Assembly: GCF_000422265.1 (NCBI RefSeq)
Contig: NZ_KE383812.1
Location: 262,091-326,090, forward strand
DNA length: 64,000 bases
Source of the DNA: Kaistella palustris DSM 21579
Lineage (GTDB): Bacteria > Bacteroidota > Bacteroidia > Flavobacteriales > Weeksellaceae
Direction of reading: 5' to 3'
A model generated the notes under the pieces. That model was not told the origin of the DNA, ran no database searches, and saw only the letters and a list, made by a program, of their open reading frames with translations. Both the position numbers and the translations under genes were made by a program. Positions 17,783-27,070 of this stretch are shown here, piece by piece; positions within the stretch are counted from its first letter, which is position 1; the number at the start of each line of letters is the position of its first letter.

Positions 17783-18352
17783 TTAAAATTTGTAATAGTC
17801 CTTATAATAATTTAAGAAATCCTGTTTTCGGAAAATCTTTTTGCGCGATTCAACCGCCTGTACATTTTTTATTACTTTGTCGTAATCTTCGTCCACATTA
17901 AAGTAAAAATCATCTGTATATAATTTATAGAAATGCTCGGGTGCATTCAGATAATTCTTCTGATCGATCACTGTGGCTTTTCTTGCGGCGAGTAAAGAAT
18001 CCTTGTTGAGATTATAGCCGTAAAACTGTTCATTAATATAATAATCCTGGTGTGCAATATTGAGTAAACCTCGGTCTTTATTTACCACAAAGCCAGAATC
18101 ATAAAGCGGTTTTTTCTGCGCGTCGAAAACTTTTATCTGGTTTTTTCCTTTGTTGAGATCTACTTTTACCTGTTGTCCGGACGCTATGATGTTCTCGGCG
18201 CCGTTGTTAATTTTAAAGTAGAATGTATTTTCTGTCGGATTATCGACAAGGTAATAATTCTTCTTCGCCAGAAACAGAAAGTAAATTCCAAAGGCCAGTA
18301 TAACTGTTAAAACCGAAATAATCAGCCCTTTTGTGGACGCGCTTAACTTCAT
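17783..18352 (-). CDS. Membrane-anchored hypothetical protein upstream of ubiE
   Basis: 189 residues from the ATG at 18352 (MKLSASTKGLIISVL). An earlier in-frame start at 18460 would overlap the divergent synthase gene and its promoter and is rejected. One membrane helix (about 9-30) anchors a periplasmic or cytosolic domain rich in Tyr, Asn and Lys, with the late block HFYKLYTDDFYFNVDEDYDKV. No known domain. It precedes ubiE by 10 bases, so the three genes form an operon with porT. Confidence 0.75.
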   Translation of the reverse strand: MKLSASTKGLIISVLTVILAFGIYFLFLAKKNYYLVDNPTENTFYFKINNGAENIIASGQQVKVDLNKGKNQIKVFDAQKKPLYDSGFVVNKDRGLLNIAHQDYYINEQFYGYNLNKDSLLAARKATVIDQKNYLNAPEHFYKLYTDDFYFNVDEDYDKVIKNVQAVESRKKIFRKQDFLNYYKDYYKF

Positions 18353-18418
18353 AAATTTATAAAAAAACTTTTGCAAATTTAATAATAATTTTGTTTTATC
18401 CCGATACAATATAATTGT

Positions 18419-18426
18419 TAACTTTG
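18419..18426 (+). promoter_or_regulatory. -7 box of the ketoacyl synthase gene
   Basis: TAACTTTG, 21 bases before the ATG at 18448. A TTTG lies at 18390-18393 but at 25 bases, slightly far. Confidence 0.55.
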
Positions 18427-18447
18427 CGCTAAATTTTGCAATAAAAT

Positions 18448-19515
18448 ATGCCCAACACAATCATAATAGGTTCCGGAAGTTACATTCCTACACAGGTTAT
18501 CGGCAAAGACCATTTCATGAATTCTGTTTTTTATACAGATGAAGGCGACAAGATTACCAAACCTAATGAAGAAGTCATTCAAAAATTCGTAGATATTACC
18601 GAAATTGAAAACCGCAGATACCTTGAAGATGACGAATTGAATTCTGATCTTGGATACCGTGCGGCAAAAGAGGCGATTTCTGATGCCAACATAGACCCTG
18701 AATCGTTGGATTACATCATTTACGCCAGCAATTTTGGTGAGGTAGGAAAGAACGGCCATTCGAATTTTATGCCTTCCATGTCTGCGAGACTTAAAAACAA
18801 ACTTGGCATCACCAACAGAAAGTGTATCAATTACGACATGATCTTCGGATGTCCAGGCTGGGTTGAAGCCATGATTCTGGCCGATACTTTAATTAAAGCG
18901 CAAAAAGCAACCACAATTCTTGTCGTGGGTTCCGAAACACTGAGTCGGGTTACAGATCCTTACGACAGAAATAAAATGATCTTTGCTGATGGCGCCGGCG
19001 CTGTAGTGGTAAAGGCAACCGATGAGGAAAACGTAGGAATTATAGCAGACAACACAGTGTGCGACAACAGTGCCGAACTTAACTATCTGGAGCACGCCCC
19101 ATCATTAAAAAAAGATGAAGACCGAAACGCCATGTATATCCGCATGCACGGCCGTAAGATCTATGAATATGCGCTGAAATATGTGCCCGATGCCATCAAG
19201 GAAACCATTGATAAAGCAGGATTAACATTAGATGATATCGATAAGATCCTCATCCATCAGGCCAACGCCAAAATGGATTATGCCATGATCAGCCGACTGC
19301 ATAAACTGTACGGTAAAACCGGTTATGATCACGATATTGCACCAATGACGATTCAGCAGTATGGCAATTCTTCGGTAGCCACGATTCCCACTATGTTTGA
19401 CTTGATCATTAAAGGAAAAATGGAAGGCCAGCAATTCAAAGAGAAGTCAAACATACTTTTTGCTTCTGTAGGTGCCGGAATGAATATTAACGCGCTTGTC
19501 TACAGATTTCCTTAA
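18448..19515 (+). CDS. 3-oxoacyl-ACP synthase III family protein (FabH-like)
   Basis: 355 residues. The thiolase-fold catalytic triad is Cys135 (IFGCPGW), His270 (IHQAN) and Asn307 (GNSSVAT). It condenses an acyl-CoA or acyl primer with malonyl-ACP or a related acceptor. It is longer than classic FabH by about 30 residues, mainly through the N-terminal insertion YTDEGDKITKPNEEVIQKF, which places it in the FabH-like group of unknown substrate rather than housekeeping FabH. It is monocistronic with a strong terminator. Confidence 0.88.
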   Translation: MPNTIIIGSGSYIPTQVIGKDHFMNSVFYTDEGDKITKPNEEVIQKFVDITEIENRRYLEDDELNSDLGYRAAKEAISDANIDPESLDYIIYASNFGEVGKNGHSNFMPSMSARLKNKLGITNRKCINYDMIFGCPGWVEAMILADTLIKAQKATTILVVGSETLSRVTDPYDRNKMIFADGAGAVVVKATDEENVGIIADNTVCDNSAELNYLEHAPSLKKDEDRNAMYIRMHGRKIYEYALKYVPDAIKETIDKAGLTLDDIDKILIHQANAKMDYAMISRLHKLYGKTGYDHDIAPMTIQQYGNSSVATIPTMFDLIIKGKMEGQQFKEKSNILFASVGAGMNINALVYRFP

Positions 19516-19536
19516 TCATTAATAAAAAATAAAGAA

Positions 19537-19567
19537 GAAGCACAAATTTGATTTTTGTGCTTTTTTG
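19537..19567 (+). terminator. Terminator of the ketoacyl synthase gene
   Basis: AAGCACAAA (19538-19546) pairs with TTTGTGCTT (19554-19562), followed by a T run. Confidence 0.85.
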
Positions 19568-19580
19568 TTGAAGATAATAT

Positions 19581-20786
19581 ATGTTAAAAAATTTTCTCAT
19601 CGCGACAGGAATTCTATTCCTTCTGGAATTTTATGTCTTCGGAGCTATAAAAACTGTGACTGCCAATTCATGGATACGGGCAGGTTACTGGATTTTTACT
19701 GCGTTGATCTACGGGTTTTTCGTTTTCGAACTGTTAAATATCAGCCGCTCGGATCCACGGCCACAACGCATGCAGATCGCTGTTTCGATTTTTTTAATGT
19801 TTATACTGCCAAAACTCTTCATCGCATTTTTTATGCTTCTTGATGATTTAGGCCGCGTTTTTACTTATGCGATCCATTCTGCCTCACATGCAGAAACCGT
19901 ATATCCGGGGCGGCGGAAATTTCTAAGTATCGCCGGTCTGGGGCTGGCCGCAATTTTCTCGGGGTTGATCCTGGATGGAATTGTTTTGGGTAAATACCGC
20001 CACCGCGTAAGAAAAGTAAAACTGAAGCTGGCAGGTCTTCCGTCGGCATTTAAAGGGTATAAAGTGCTGCAGATCTCCGATGTGCACAGCGGGAGTTTTC
20101 TGCATCCCGAAAAACTTCAGCACGCAGTCGACCTTATCAATGCGCAGAACGCTGATCTGGTGGTTTTCACCGGTGACATGGTCAATAACTTCGCTGAGGA
20201 ATTCAGACCTTTTGTTCCGATGTTCTCGACCATTAAAGCAAAAGACGGTAAATTTTCGATTCTGGGAAATCATGATTATGGTGATTACGCAGAATGGAAT
20301 TCCCCCGAAGAAAAAGCGCAGAATATTCCCAAACTTACGGCGCTGCAACAGCAGGCAGGATTTAAGATGCTTCGCAATGAGCATACTTTCATTGAAAAAA
20401 ACAGCCAGAAACTTTATATTCTCGGTGTTGAAAACTGGGGCGAAAAACCATTTCCGCAGTTCGGCGATCTGAACAAGGCCTCTGCAGGCGTACCGCCGCA
20501 AGCCGCTAAAATCCTGCTGAGTCACGATCCAACCCATTTTGATGCGATCGTAAAGAAACATCCGTCGAATGTTCAGCTTACACTTTCGGGACATACACAC
20601 GGCATGCAGTTCGGTCTTGATCTGAAGAATGTGCGCTGGTCGCCGGTACAGTACAGGTATAAAAAATGGGCAGACCTCTACGAAAGCGAAGGGAAATTGC
20701 TGTACGTAAACCGTGGTTTCGGCGTAATCGGTTATCCGGGTCGTGTAGGAATAGAACCGGAAATCACTTTATTTGAACTGAGTTAA
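19581..20786 (+). CDS. Membrane-bound metallophosphoesterase (YkuE/YaeI type)
   Basis: 401 residues. Three or four membrane helices fill about 1-140, followed by a calcineurin-like domain with all metal-ligand blocks: QISDVHSG, FTGDMVN, LGNHDYG, LSHDP and LSGHTHGMQ. Related proteins (YaeI, YkuE) hydrolyse phosphodiesters or UDP-diacylglucosamine-like substrates at the membrane. The substrate here cannot be told. It is followed 12 bases later by a GNAT gene. Confidence 0.92.
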   Translation: MLKNFLIATGILFLLEFYVFGAIKTVTANSWIRAGYWIFTALIYGFFVFELLNISRSDPRPQRMQIAVSIFLMFILPKLFIAFFMLLDDLGRVFTYAIHSASHAETVYPGRRKFLSIAGLGLAAIFSGLILDGIVLGKYRHRVRKVKLKLAGLPSAFKGYKVLQISDVHSGSFLHPEKLQHAVDLINAQNADLVVFTGDMVNNFAEEFRPFVPMFSTIKAKDGKFSILGNHDYGDYAEWNSPEEKAQNIPKLTALQQQAGFKMLRNEHTFIEKNSQKLYILGVENWGEKPFPQFGDLNKASAGVPPQAAKILLSHDPTHFDAIVKKHPSNVQLTLSGHTHGMQFGLDLKNVRWSPVQYRYKKWADLYESEGKLLYVNRGFGVIGYPGRVGIEPEITLFELS

Positions 20787-20798
20787 CGGTTTTTTAGT

Positions 20799-21293
20799 AT
20801 GATTTCTTTTCACCAGGCCTCAGAAAATGACATTGAAACTTTGCGGGATCTTGCCGAACGATCCTGGCAAAGCGCCTATGCGGAGATACTTTCGCCACAA
20901 CAGATCGCGTACATGCTCGAAAATATGTATTCACCTTCTGCCCTTTTAAATGATCTTCAGAATACGAACTACCGCTATTTTTTAATTAAAGACCACAACT
21001 CTGCTTTGGGCTTTATCGGTTTTGAATTCCATTATGAAAGAGTTACCACCAAACTTCACCGAATTTATCTACTCGCTCAAGCAAAAGGCAAAGGCATTGG
21101 AAAAAATGCGCTGGAATTTTTGAAGAACCAGGCCAGTGACGTAAACGACAGAAGGATCATACTGAATGTAAACAAGAACAATCCCGCGCAACATTTTTAC
21201 AAAGCACAGGGATTCAGCGTTTATGCAGAAGGTATTTTCGATATTGGATCCGGTTTTGTGATGGATGACTATCTGATGGAACTCATTCTTTGA
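20799..21293 (+). CDS. GNAT family N-acetyltransferase
   Basis: 164 residues. The acetyl-CoA pyrophosphate loop is QAKGKGIGKNALEFL, and the C-terminal NKNNPAQHFYKAQGF block is typical of small-molecule or peptide N-acetyltransferases. Substrate unknown. It probably shares a transcript with the metallophosphoesterase. Confidence 0.9.
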   Translation: MISFHQASENDIETLRDLAERSWQSAYAEILSPQQIAYMLENMYSPSALLNDLQNTNYRYFLIKDHNSALGFIGFEFHYERVTTKLHRIYLLAQAKGKGIGKNALEFLKNQASDVNDRRIILNVNKNNPAQHFYKAQGFSVYAEGIFDIGSGFVMDDYLMELIL

Positions 21294-21371
21294 ACCGCAT
21301 TTTTCCGGCGTGCTGTTTTTTTTGGTATGATTTTAGGTTCCTCTGAATTATAACTATTAAAAAATAAAATT

Positions 21372-21614
21372 ATGACACGCATTAATTTACTCTCAAAGAT
21401 TCAAATGTTTGCCCTGGCAGCAATGGCAAATTTCGCTGTGGTTCTTGTAAAAGCGCAGGAGAAAGCACCTGATTTAAAAGTAGACCTCGATGTAAACAAA
21501 GGCGATAACATGGGCGCTGACTGGATGAGCAATCCTCTGGTTTGGGTAATCGGAGCACTTGTACTGATCATCATCATTGCAATGGTTGCCAGAGGCGGAG
21601 GAAATAAAGCGTAG
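21372..21614 (+). CDS. Small membrane protein
   Basis: 80 residues. An N-terminal hydrophobic stretch (MFALAAMANFAVVLVKAQ) looks like a signal peptide ending at Ala-Gln; a short acidic segment is followed by one strong membrane helix (LVWVIGALVLIIIIAMVA) and a Gly/Lys tail. Function unknown. It has a clear ribosome-spacing upstream region and its own terminator. Confidence 0.7.
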   Translation: MTRINLLSKIQMFALAAMANFAVVLVKAQEKAPDLKVDLDVNKGDNMGADWMSNPLVWVIGALVLIIIIAMVARGGGNKA

Positions 21615-21633
21615 TATTACACTTATATAAAGC

Positions 21634-21668
21634 AAATCCCGAAAATTAATTTTTTTCGGGATTTTTTG
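21634..21668. terminator. Bidirectional terminator between the small membrane protein and alaS
   Basis: AAATCCCGAAAA (21634-21645) pairs with TTTTCGGGATTT (21653-21664); A and T tracts flank both sides. Confidence 0.85.
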
Positions 21669-21689
21669 TTTTTGTTAAAGACCTGCGAA

Positions 21690-24350
21690 CTACAGCGCCA
21701 GCGCTTTTTGATATGCATTTTCAATACCTGCGGGATTTTTACCACCCGCAGTTGCAAAACCGGCATTGCCGCCACCGCCGCCCTGAATTTCTTTTGCCAA
21801 CTCCTTCACAATACTGCCGGCATTGTAGGTGTTTTCCAAATCAGCAGAAACTCCTACCGTAATCAAAGGTTTTGAATCGGCATCCGAAATTACGACAACC
21901 AAAGCGTTGTCCATTTCTTTCTTCAGTTGAAAGACAATATCCTTAACACTTGCTGCGTCCAGAGACACCTTTTTTACGAGCAGCATTTTATCACCGGACT
22001 GCACGAAATCACTTTTCCAGTTTGCAGTTTCGCCCTTTGCCTGTGCTTTTTTTAATGAGTCGATTTCGGATTTCAGCGTTGTGTTTTCGTCGAGCAGTTT
22101 CTGCACAGATTTCGCAAGATCCTTTGATTTCAAAATGATGGAAATCTCCTTCATTTGATTTTCGAGCTCACTGTAATATTCTGCAGATTTATCGCCGGAG
22201 ATCGCTTCTATCCTGCGAATTCCCGCTGCCGTGGAACTTTCGTTACGGATCTTGAAATGACCAATCTCGCCGGTGGCTTTCACATGCGTTCCACCGCAAA
22301 GCTCACGCGACGAACCAAACTGTATCATGCGCACTTTATCACCGTATTTTTCACCAAACAGAGCCATTGCGCCTTTTTCCATGGCTTCAGCAATCGGAAT
22401 TTCACGGAATTCTTCCAACGCTATATTTTCCTTGATCTTAGCATTCACTTTCTCTTCCACAAGCTTTAGATCCTCGTCGCTCATTTTAGAAAAATGCGAA
22501 AAATCGAAGCGCAGGTAATCGGGCCCTACAAATGAACCTTTCTGTTCCACGTGCGTGCCCAAAACCTCGCGCAGCGCCTCATGTAACAAATGCGTAACCG
22601 AGTGGTTGGCCTGTGTATTTTTCCGTTCCGAAGAATTGACTTTCGCGTAAAATACCGCACCCGCATCTTTTGGCAGATCTTTAATTAAAGAAATGATGAG
22701 ATTATTTTCTTTTTTAGTTTCTAAAACTTCAATGATCTCTGCGCAGTCTGTAATATTAAATACATTTGGTGCCGAAATATCGAAACCTTCAGCATAACTT
22801 GGGATCAGTATTCCCTTGTCTCCGATCTGGCCGCCACCTTCCGGGTAAAACGGCGATTTCGATAACACGATTTGGTAAAATTCACCTTCCTTGTTTTCTA
22901 TTTTTCGGTAACGCGTGATATAAGTTTCGGTTTCTGTCTGATCATAACCCACAAAGGATTCAGGTTTTTCCTCCAGAATAACCCAGTCGTGAACTTTCTG
23001 CGCCGAAGATTTTTTCGAACGCTGTTTCTGCTTTGTCATTTCTTCTTCAAAACCCTGCTCATCAACGGTCAGTTTTTTTTCTTCGGCAATGATTCGCGAC
23101 AGGTCGGCCGGGAAACCATAAGTATCATAAAGTTCGAAAACGGCAGCACCCGGCAGCGTAGATTCATTCCGTGACAGTGTTTCACCGATTACGAGATCAA
23201 TTCTCTTCAGGCCGTGTTCAATTGTTTTCAGGAAAGATGTTTCCTCTTCTTTAATGACTTCTGTAACGAGTTTTTCCTGCTTCACAAGCTCGGGGAAAAA
23301 TCCGCCCATTTCATTTTTAAGGATGGCCACGAGTTTATAAAGAAATGCTTCTTTCATATCCAGAAAACGGTAGGAATAGGAAATCGCGCGCCGCAGGATC
23401 CTGCGGATTACATACCCTGCACCACCATTAGACGGCAACTGGCCATCGGCGATTGCAAAAGCTACTGCGCGGATATGGTCGACCACCACGCGGATGGCGA
23501 TGTCTTTCTCATTTTCCAGGACCGCGGTATATTTCTTACCGGAAAGTTCCTCCACCTTAGCGATCAAAGGCGTAAAAACATCCGTATCGTAATTTGATTT
23601 TTTATTTTGAAGTGCCATGCAAAGCCGCTCGAAACCCATTCCGGTATCGACGTGCCGTTGCGGTAATTTTTCCAGACTACCATCGGCTTTACGGTTGAAT
23701 TCCATAAAAACAAGATTCCAGATTTCCACAACCTGCGGATGATCGTTGTTTACAAGCTCAAGGCCCGAAACAAGTGTTTTTTCCTCATCCGAACGCAGAT
23801 CGACGTGAATTTCGGAGCACGGGCCACACGGTCCGCTCTCGCCCATTTCCCAGAAATTATCTTTTTTATTTCCGTTGATGATCCGGTCTTCTGCGATATG
23901 GGATTTCCAGAAATTGTACGCTTCCTCATCGCGACCGAGATTTTCCGAAGCATCACCTTCAAAAACAGTAACATATAAATTTTCTTTCGGGATTTTATAC
24001 ACTTCAGTAAGCAGTTCCCAGGCAAAACCGATGGCTTCCTTTTTAAAGTAATCACCAAACGACCAGTTTCCCAGCATCTCAAACATCGTGTGGTGATAAG
24101 TGTCGCGACCTACATCATCCAGATCATTGTGTTTTCCCGAAACGCGCAGACATTTTTGCGTATCGGCGATTCTGGGCGCACGTGGCTCGCGGTATCCCAA
24201 AAAATAATCTTTAAACTGCGTCATGCCGGAATTCGAGAACATCAGTGTAGGATCATCCTTCAGCACGATGGGCGCAGACGGCACTATAAGATGTTCTTTT
24301 TCTTTAAAATAATCTAAAAACTGCTGTCTTATCTGTTGGGAAGTCATCAT
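21690..24350 (-). CDS. alaS: Alanine-tRNA ligase
   Basis: 886 residues, typical length. The catalytic domain has FSNSGMTQFKDYF and DTGMGFERL, the editing domain has the zinc ligands HSVTHLLH and CGGTH, and the DHHA1 end has QGGGGGNAGFATAGG. It charges tRNA(Ala) and clears mischarged Ser and Gly. Start: two consecutive ATGs at 24350 and 24347, either may be used. A -7 box lies upstream at 24397-24404. Confidence 0.97.
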   Translation of the reverse strand: MMTSQQIRQQFLDYFKEKEHLIVPSAPIVLKDDPTLMFSNSGMTQFKDYFLGYREPRAPRIADTQKCLRVSGKHNDLDDVGRDTYHHTMFEMLGNWSFGDYFKKEAIGFAWELLTEVYKIPKENLYVTVFEGDASENLGRDEEAYNFWKSHIAEDRIINGNKKDNFWEMGESGPCGPCSEIHVDLRSDEEKTLVSGLELVNNDHPQVVEIWNLVFMEFNRKADGSLEKLPQRHVDTGMGFERLCMALQNKKSNYDTDVFTPLIAKVEELSGKKYTAVLENEKDIAIRVVVDHIRAVAFAIADGQLPSNGGAGYVIRRILRRAISYSYRFLDMKEAFLYKLVAILKNEMGGFFPELVKQEKLVTEVIKEEETSFLKTIEHGLKRIDLVIGETLSRNESTLPGAAVFELYDTYGFPADLSRIIAEEKKLTVDEQGFEEEMTKQKQRSKKSSAQKVHDWVILEEKPESFVGYDQTETETYITRYRKIENKEGEFYQIVLSKSPFYPEGGGQIGDKGILIPSYAEGFDISAPNVFNITDCAEIIEVLETKKENNLIISLIKDLPKDAGAVFYAKVNSSERKNTQANHSVTHLLHEALREVLGTHVEQKGSFVGPDYLRFDFSHFSKMSDEDLKLVEEKVNAKIKENIALEEFREIPIAEAMEKGAMALFGEKYGDKVRMIQFGSSRELCGGTHVKATGEIGHFKIRNESSTAAGIRRIEAISGDKSAEYYSELENQMKEISIILKSKDLAKSVQKLLDENTTLKSEIDSLKKAQAKGETANWKSDFVQSGDKMLLVKKVSLDAASVKDIVFQLKKEMDNALVVVISDADSKPLITVGVSADLENTYNAGSIVKELAKEIQGGGGGNAGFATAGGKNPAGIENAYQKALAL

Positions 24351-24396
24351 TAAAATAGGCTTTTATAGTTGGCATCACGGCATTTTCGTGAGCACG

Positions 24397-24404
24397 CAAA
24401 TTTA
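24397..24404 (-). promoter_or_regulatory. -7 box of alaS
   Basis: TAAATTTG on the minus strand, 46 bases before the ATG. No TTG at the right distance. Confidence 0.5.
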
Positions 24405-24544
24405 AGGAAATAATCACAAAAATTTCAGGTAATATTTGGCGTCGTGTTTTGGATATTTTAGGTTTAAAAGCGACAGCTCCGCATGAAAAATCCGCGCTTT
24501 TAAAAAAGGACGGATTTACTGATTTTTTATTTTGCCAACCGGGA

Positions 24545-25210
24545 TCATTTCTGTTCAAGAGCCTTTATGAAAATCTGAAGATTTACCTCATCTTTGATTA
24601 TTCCGTTTGCGAGTGGCAACTGAAACTTCACTCCAAAATCTTCGCGCTTAACGTCTTTCGGCTGTGTAGCAATACTTATTTCGCCATCTTTCACCGACAC
24701 ATTGGCGTGGAACTGTACCGGTTTGGTGATTCCTTTTATGGTCAGATTTCCATCGAGAACTGTATTGTAATCGCTGCCTGCGGCATTTTCGGCGACGCCG
24801 GTAATCTCGTAGGAAGCGGTTGGAAATTTTTCAACCTCGAAAAAATCACCGCTTTTCAGGTGGGTGTTCAGTTTATTCAGATTTTCAGCATCATCTTTCA
24901 GGTCCACAGATGTTAAAGTCGTCATGTCAGCAACAAATTTTCCGCTCTCCAGTTTCCCGTCTTTCACAGTTACGTCGCCGCTTTCGAACCGAATTGTTCC
25001 AAAATGACTCGTATTGTCGGACTTCACCACTTTGAATCCGCGCCATTCAATCTTGCTGTTGAGCGTATCTACCGCATACACACTGCCGTCTTTGGTTACA
25101 GTAGTTTCGTTACTCTCGCTGGTCAGGGGCTTGTCCTTGCCACAGGAAATCAGGAATGCTCCTGCAAATACGGCGGCTAAAACTGTAGCTGTGAGAACTT
25201 TTTTCATCAA
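24545..25210 (-). CDS. YceI family lipoprotein
   Basis: 221 residues. A lipoprotein signal peptide ends with LISC, giving a lipidated Cys23, followed by the YceI lipocalin-like barrel: VDTLNSKIEWRG, HFGTIRFESGDV, ASYEITGV and ITKPVQFHANV. YceI proteins bind isoprenoid-like lipids in the periplasm. Here it would be anchored in a membrane. The stop is 194 bases upstream of the alaS start. Confidence 0.9.
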   Translation of the reverse strand: MMKKVLTATVLAAVFAGAFLISCGKDKPLTSESNETTVTKDGSVYAVDTLNSKIEWRGFKVVKSDNTSHFGTIRFESGDVTVKDGKLESGKFVADMTTLTSVDLKDDAENLNKLNTHLKSGDFFEVEKFPTASYEITGVAENAAGSDYNTVLDGNLTIKGITKPVQFHANVSVKDGEISIATQPKDVKREDFGVKFQLPLANGIIKDEVNLQIFIKALEQK

Positions 25211-25275
25211 TGAATCTTATTTAATGGTTGCCGTGCTAAAATAACAAAAAATTCAATAGTAAAGGGCAAAATCCT

Positions 25276-25283
25276 TATTTTTG
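25276..25283 (+). promoter_or_regulatory. -7 box of the ABC ATPase gene
   Basis: TATTTTTG, only 4 bases before the ATG at 25288. Transcription would begin at about the start codon. Confidence 0.45.
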
Positions 25284-25287
25284 CCGT

Positions 25288-26220
25288 ATGCTTTTGGAAA
25301 TTAAAAATTTAGATTTTTCGCACAACGAAGAGAACAGTCTTTTCCGGAATTTCAATCTGCAGATCGTTGCCGGAAAGGTAGTGGCGCTGGCCGGCGAAAG
25401 CGGCTGCGGAAAATCCACACTTCTCAATTTAATTTACGGGCTCCTTGACCGGCAGAAGGGTGAAATTATTTTCGATGGCAGGTTAATTTTCGGACCCGAA
25501 AAAAACATTGTTCCGGGCGAAAGCGACATGAAACTCGTGGCGCAGAATTACGATCTGATGCCTTACGTCACCGTTGCCGAGAATGTGGGCAAATTTATCT
25601 CCAACATTAATTTAAAGGAGAAGAAAGAAAAAGTAACTGAACTGTTGCAAGTGGTTGGCCTGGAAATGTACGCTGATGTATTGCCGAAATACCTGAGCGG
25701 TGGCCAACAGCAGCGCGTGGCGTTGGCGCGCGCACTTTCTGTTTTACCCAAACTTCTGCTGCTTGACGAACCTTTCAGCAATCTGGATTTTTCGCGAAAG
25801 ATCGAACTTCGTGAGCGGCTTTTTAATTTTGTTAAAGAAAAGAACATTTCACTGCTGATTTCCACACATGAGATTCAGGAAATCATGCCGTGGCTGGATC
25901 GGATCGTGGTCTTGCAGCAAGGGCGGCTCATTCAGAACGACAGCGCCGAGGAAACGTATAAGCAGCCGTACAACGCATACGTTGCTGCATTGTTTGGTGA
26001 AATCAACATTTTCACAGATGAAGAAAAGGCCAAATTTAACCTGTCGAAAAATATTTGGTATGCGCCTGAAATAAAGATTTCTGCCGATGGTCAGGAAGCC
26101 CAGGTTCTGGAAAGCCGTTTTTCCGGCAATCATTACTGGAACAAAGTTTTGCTGGATGATAAACCACTTGTCATCTATACGCCCGGACCAATCTCCGGTC
26201 AGGTAAAACTTCAATTTTGA
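25288..26220 (+). CDS. ABC transporter ATP-binding protein (orphan)
   Basis: 310 residues. Walker A GESGCGKST, signature LSGGQQQR, Walker B LLLLDEPFSNLD and switch His STHEIQE are intact, so it is an active ATPase. A C-terminal extension of about 80 residues (after YVAALFGEINIF) resembles the regulatory end of PotA/FbpC-type importers, though shorter. No permease or binding protein is adjacent, so the partner must be elsewhere. The substrate is unknown. Confidence 0.9.
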   Translation: MLLEIKNLDFSHNEENSLFRNFNLQIVAGKVVALAGESGCGKSTLLNLIYGLLDRQKGEIIFDGRLIFGPEKNIVPGESDMKLVAQNYDLMPYVTVAENVGKFISNINLKEKKEKVTELLQVVGLEMYADVLPKYLSGGQQQRVALARALSVLPKLLLLDEPFSNLDFSRKIELRERLFNFVKEKNISLLISTHEIQEIMPWLDRIVVLQQGRLIQNDSAEETYKQPYNAYVAALFGEINIFTDEEKAKFNLSKNIWYAPEIKISADGQEAQVLESRFSGNHYWNKVLLDDKPLVIYTPGPISGQVKLQF

Positions 26221-26448
26221 AGAGAAGGCAAACAAGAAATACGAATTGAAAAAGTACAGGCAATCTGTTGACAAAAGTCATTTTGCTTTTTTACTTTCGA
26301 AAATATTCTTAGCTTTGTTCTTTACAACGTAAGGAAATTTTTGGTTAATTCTCTTTCTGCCCCTGAGACGAAATTAGTGCAGTTCATCTGTACAACCAAG
26401 TCTTTGAAATGGAACACTGTCCAAATTTTTCCTTTTTCTTTTTTTGAA

Positions 26449-26781
26449 TTATGCCTTTTTTACAAACTCAGATTTCAGTGCCATAGAACCGAAGCCATCG
26501 ATTTTGCAGTCGATATTATGATCGCTGTCCGGGCGAAGTCGGATATTTTTCACTTTGGTTCCGGCTTTCACGGGTTTTGGCGCACCTTTTACGGGAAGAT
26601 CCTTTACCACTACTACTGTATCGCCATCCTGCAGTTCGTTTCCGTTGGCATCTAATATTTTATCTTCTTCCGCTGTTTCGCCTGGTTTCCATTCATTGAA
26701 GCACTGGGAACAAACCATCAACCCATCCTGTTCGTAGGTGAATTCGGAATCACACTTCGGACAATTTATAGTATCGCTCAT
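26449..26781 (-). CDS. PhnA-type zinc ribbon protein (YjdM)
   Basis: 110 residues from the ATG at 26781 ([14 protein letters not shown]). A longer frame starts at 26817, but a -7 box lies between the two, so the later start is favoured. The N-terminal zinc ribbon has CPKC and CSQC; the C-terminal SH3-like domain has [15 protein letters not shown]. Despite the name, this family has no established role in phosphonate use. Confidence 0.88.
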   Translation of the reverse strand: MSDTINCPKCDSEFTYEQDGLMVCSQCFNEWKPGETAEEDKILDANGNELQDGDTVVVVKDLPVKGAPKPVKAGTKVKNIRLRPDSDHNIDCKIDGFGSMALKSEFVKKA

Positions 26782-26795
26782 TGTATTAATTTGTG

Positions 26796-26803
26796 CAAAG
26801 ATA
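26796..26803 (-). promoter_or_regulatory. -7 box of the PhnA-type gene
   Basis: TATCTTTG on the minus strand, 14 bases before the chosen start at 26781, inside the longer reading frame. Confidence 0.55.
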
Positions 26804-26898
26804 TTATTAATAGACACACTCTACAAGCAATACAACGCTGGTGCTTCACAAACAAAATAAACTAACTGCAATCAGGCTTTACGGGAGCAAAGGAGTCT

Positions 26899-26985
26899 GC
26901 GCCCCGGCTTGAACGGAAATCCACGGTGCTGCGCAAAGCGGCACCGTGATTGGGAGTGGAAGACGGAAATGTGCGCCCAAATCCC
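26899..26985 (+). repeat. Dispersed intergenic element, copy 3
   Basis: GCCCCGGCTTGAACGGAAATCC, then a hairpin CGGTGC(C)/GGCACCG, then TGATTGGGAGTGGAAGACGG and a GC-rich tail. The order of conserved halves around a private hairpin is that of the copies at 9083, 9911 and 28306. It sits between the PhnA-type and RsmB-like genes. Confidence 0.6.
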
Positions 26986-27011
26986 AAACATGTAATTAGG
27001 TATAAAAACCT

Positions 27012-27019
27012 TATTTTTG
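27012..27019 (+). promoter_or_regulatory. -7 box of the RsmB-like gene
   Basis: TATTTTTG, 51 bases before the ATG at 27071. Confidence 0.5.
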
Positions 27020-27070
27020 CAAAATTGTAGCCCGGAGATTCGAGGCGCATTAACCAACAAATAAATCCTA

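Noticed and set aside
19923..20600. 225-residue minus-strand frame
   Set aside because: It lies wholly antisense to the metallophosphoesterase, which has all its motifs; the antisense product has no recognisable domain.
23214..23597. 127-residue plus-strand frame inside alaS
   Set aside because: Antisense shadow in a gene whose product is fully conserved.
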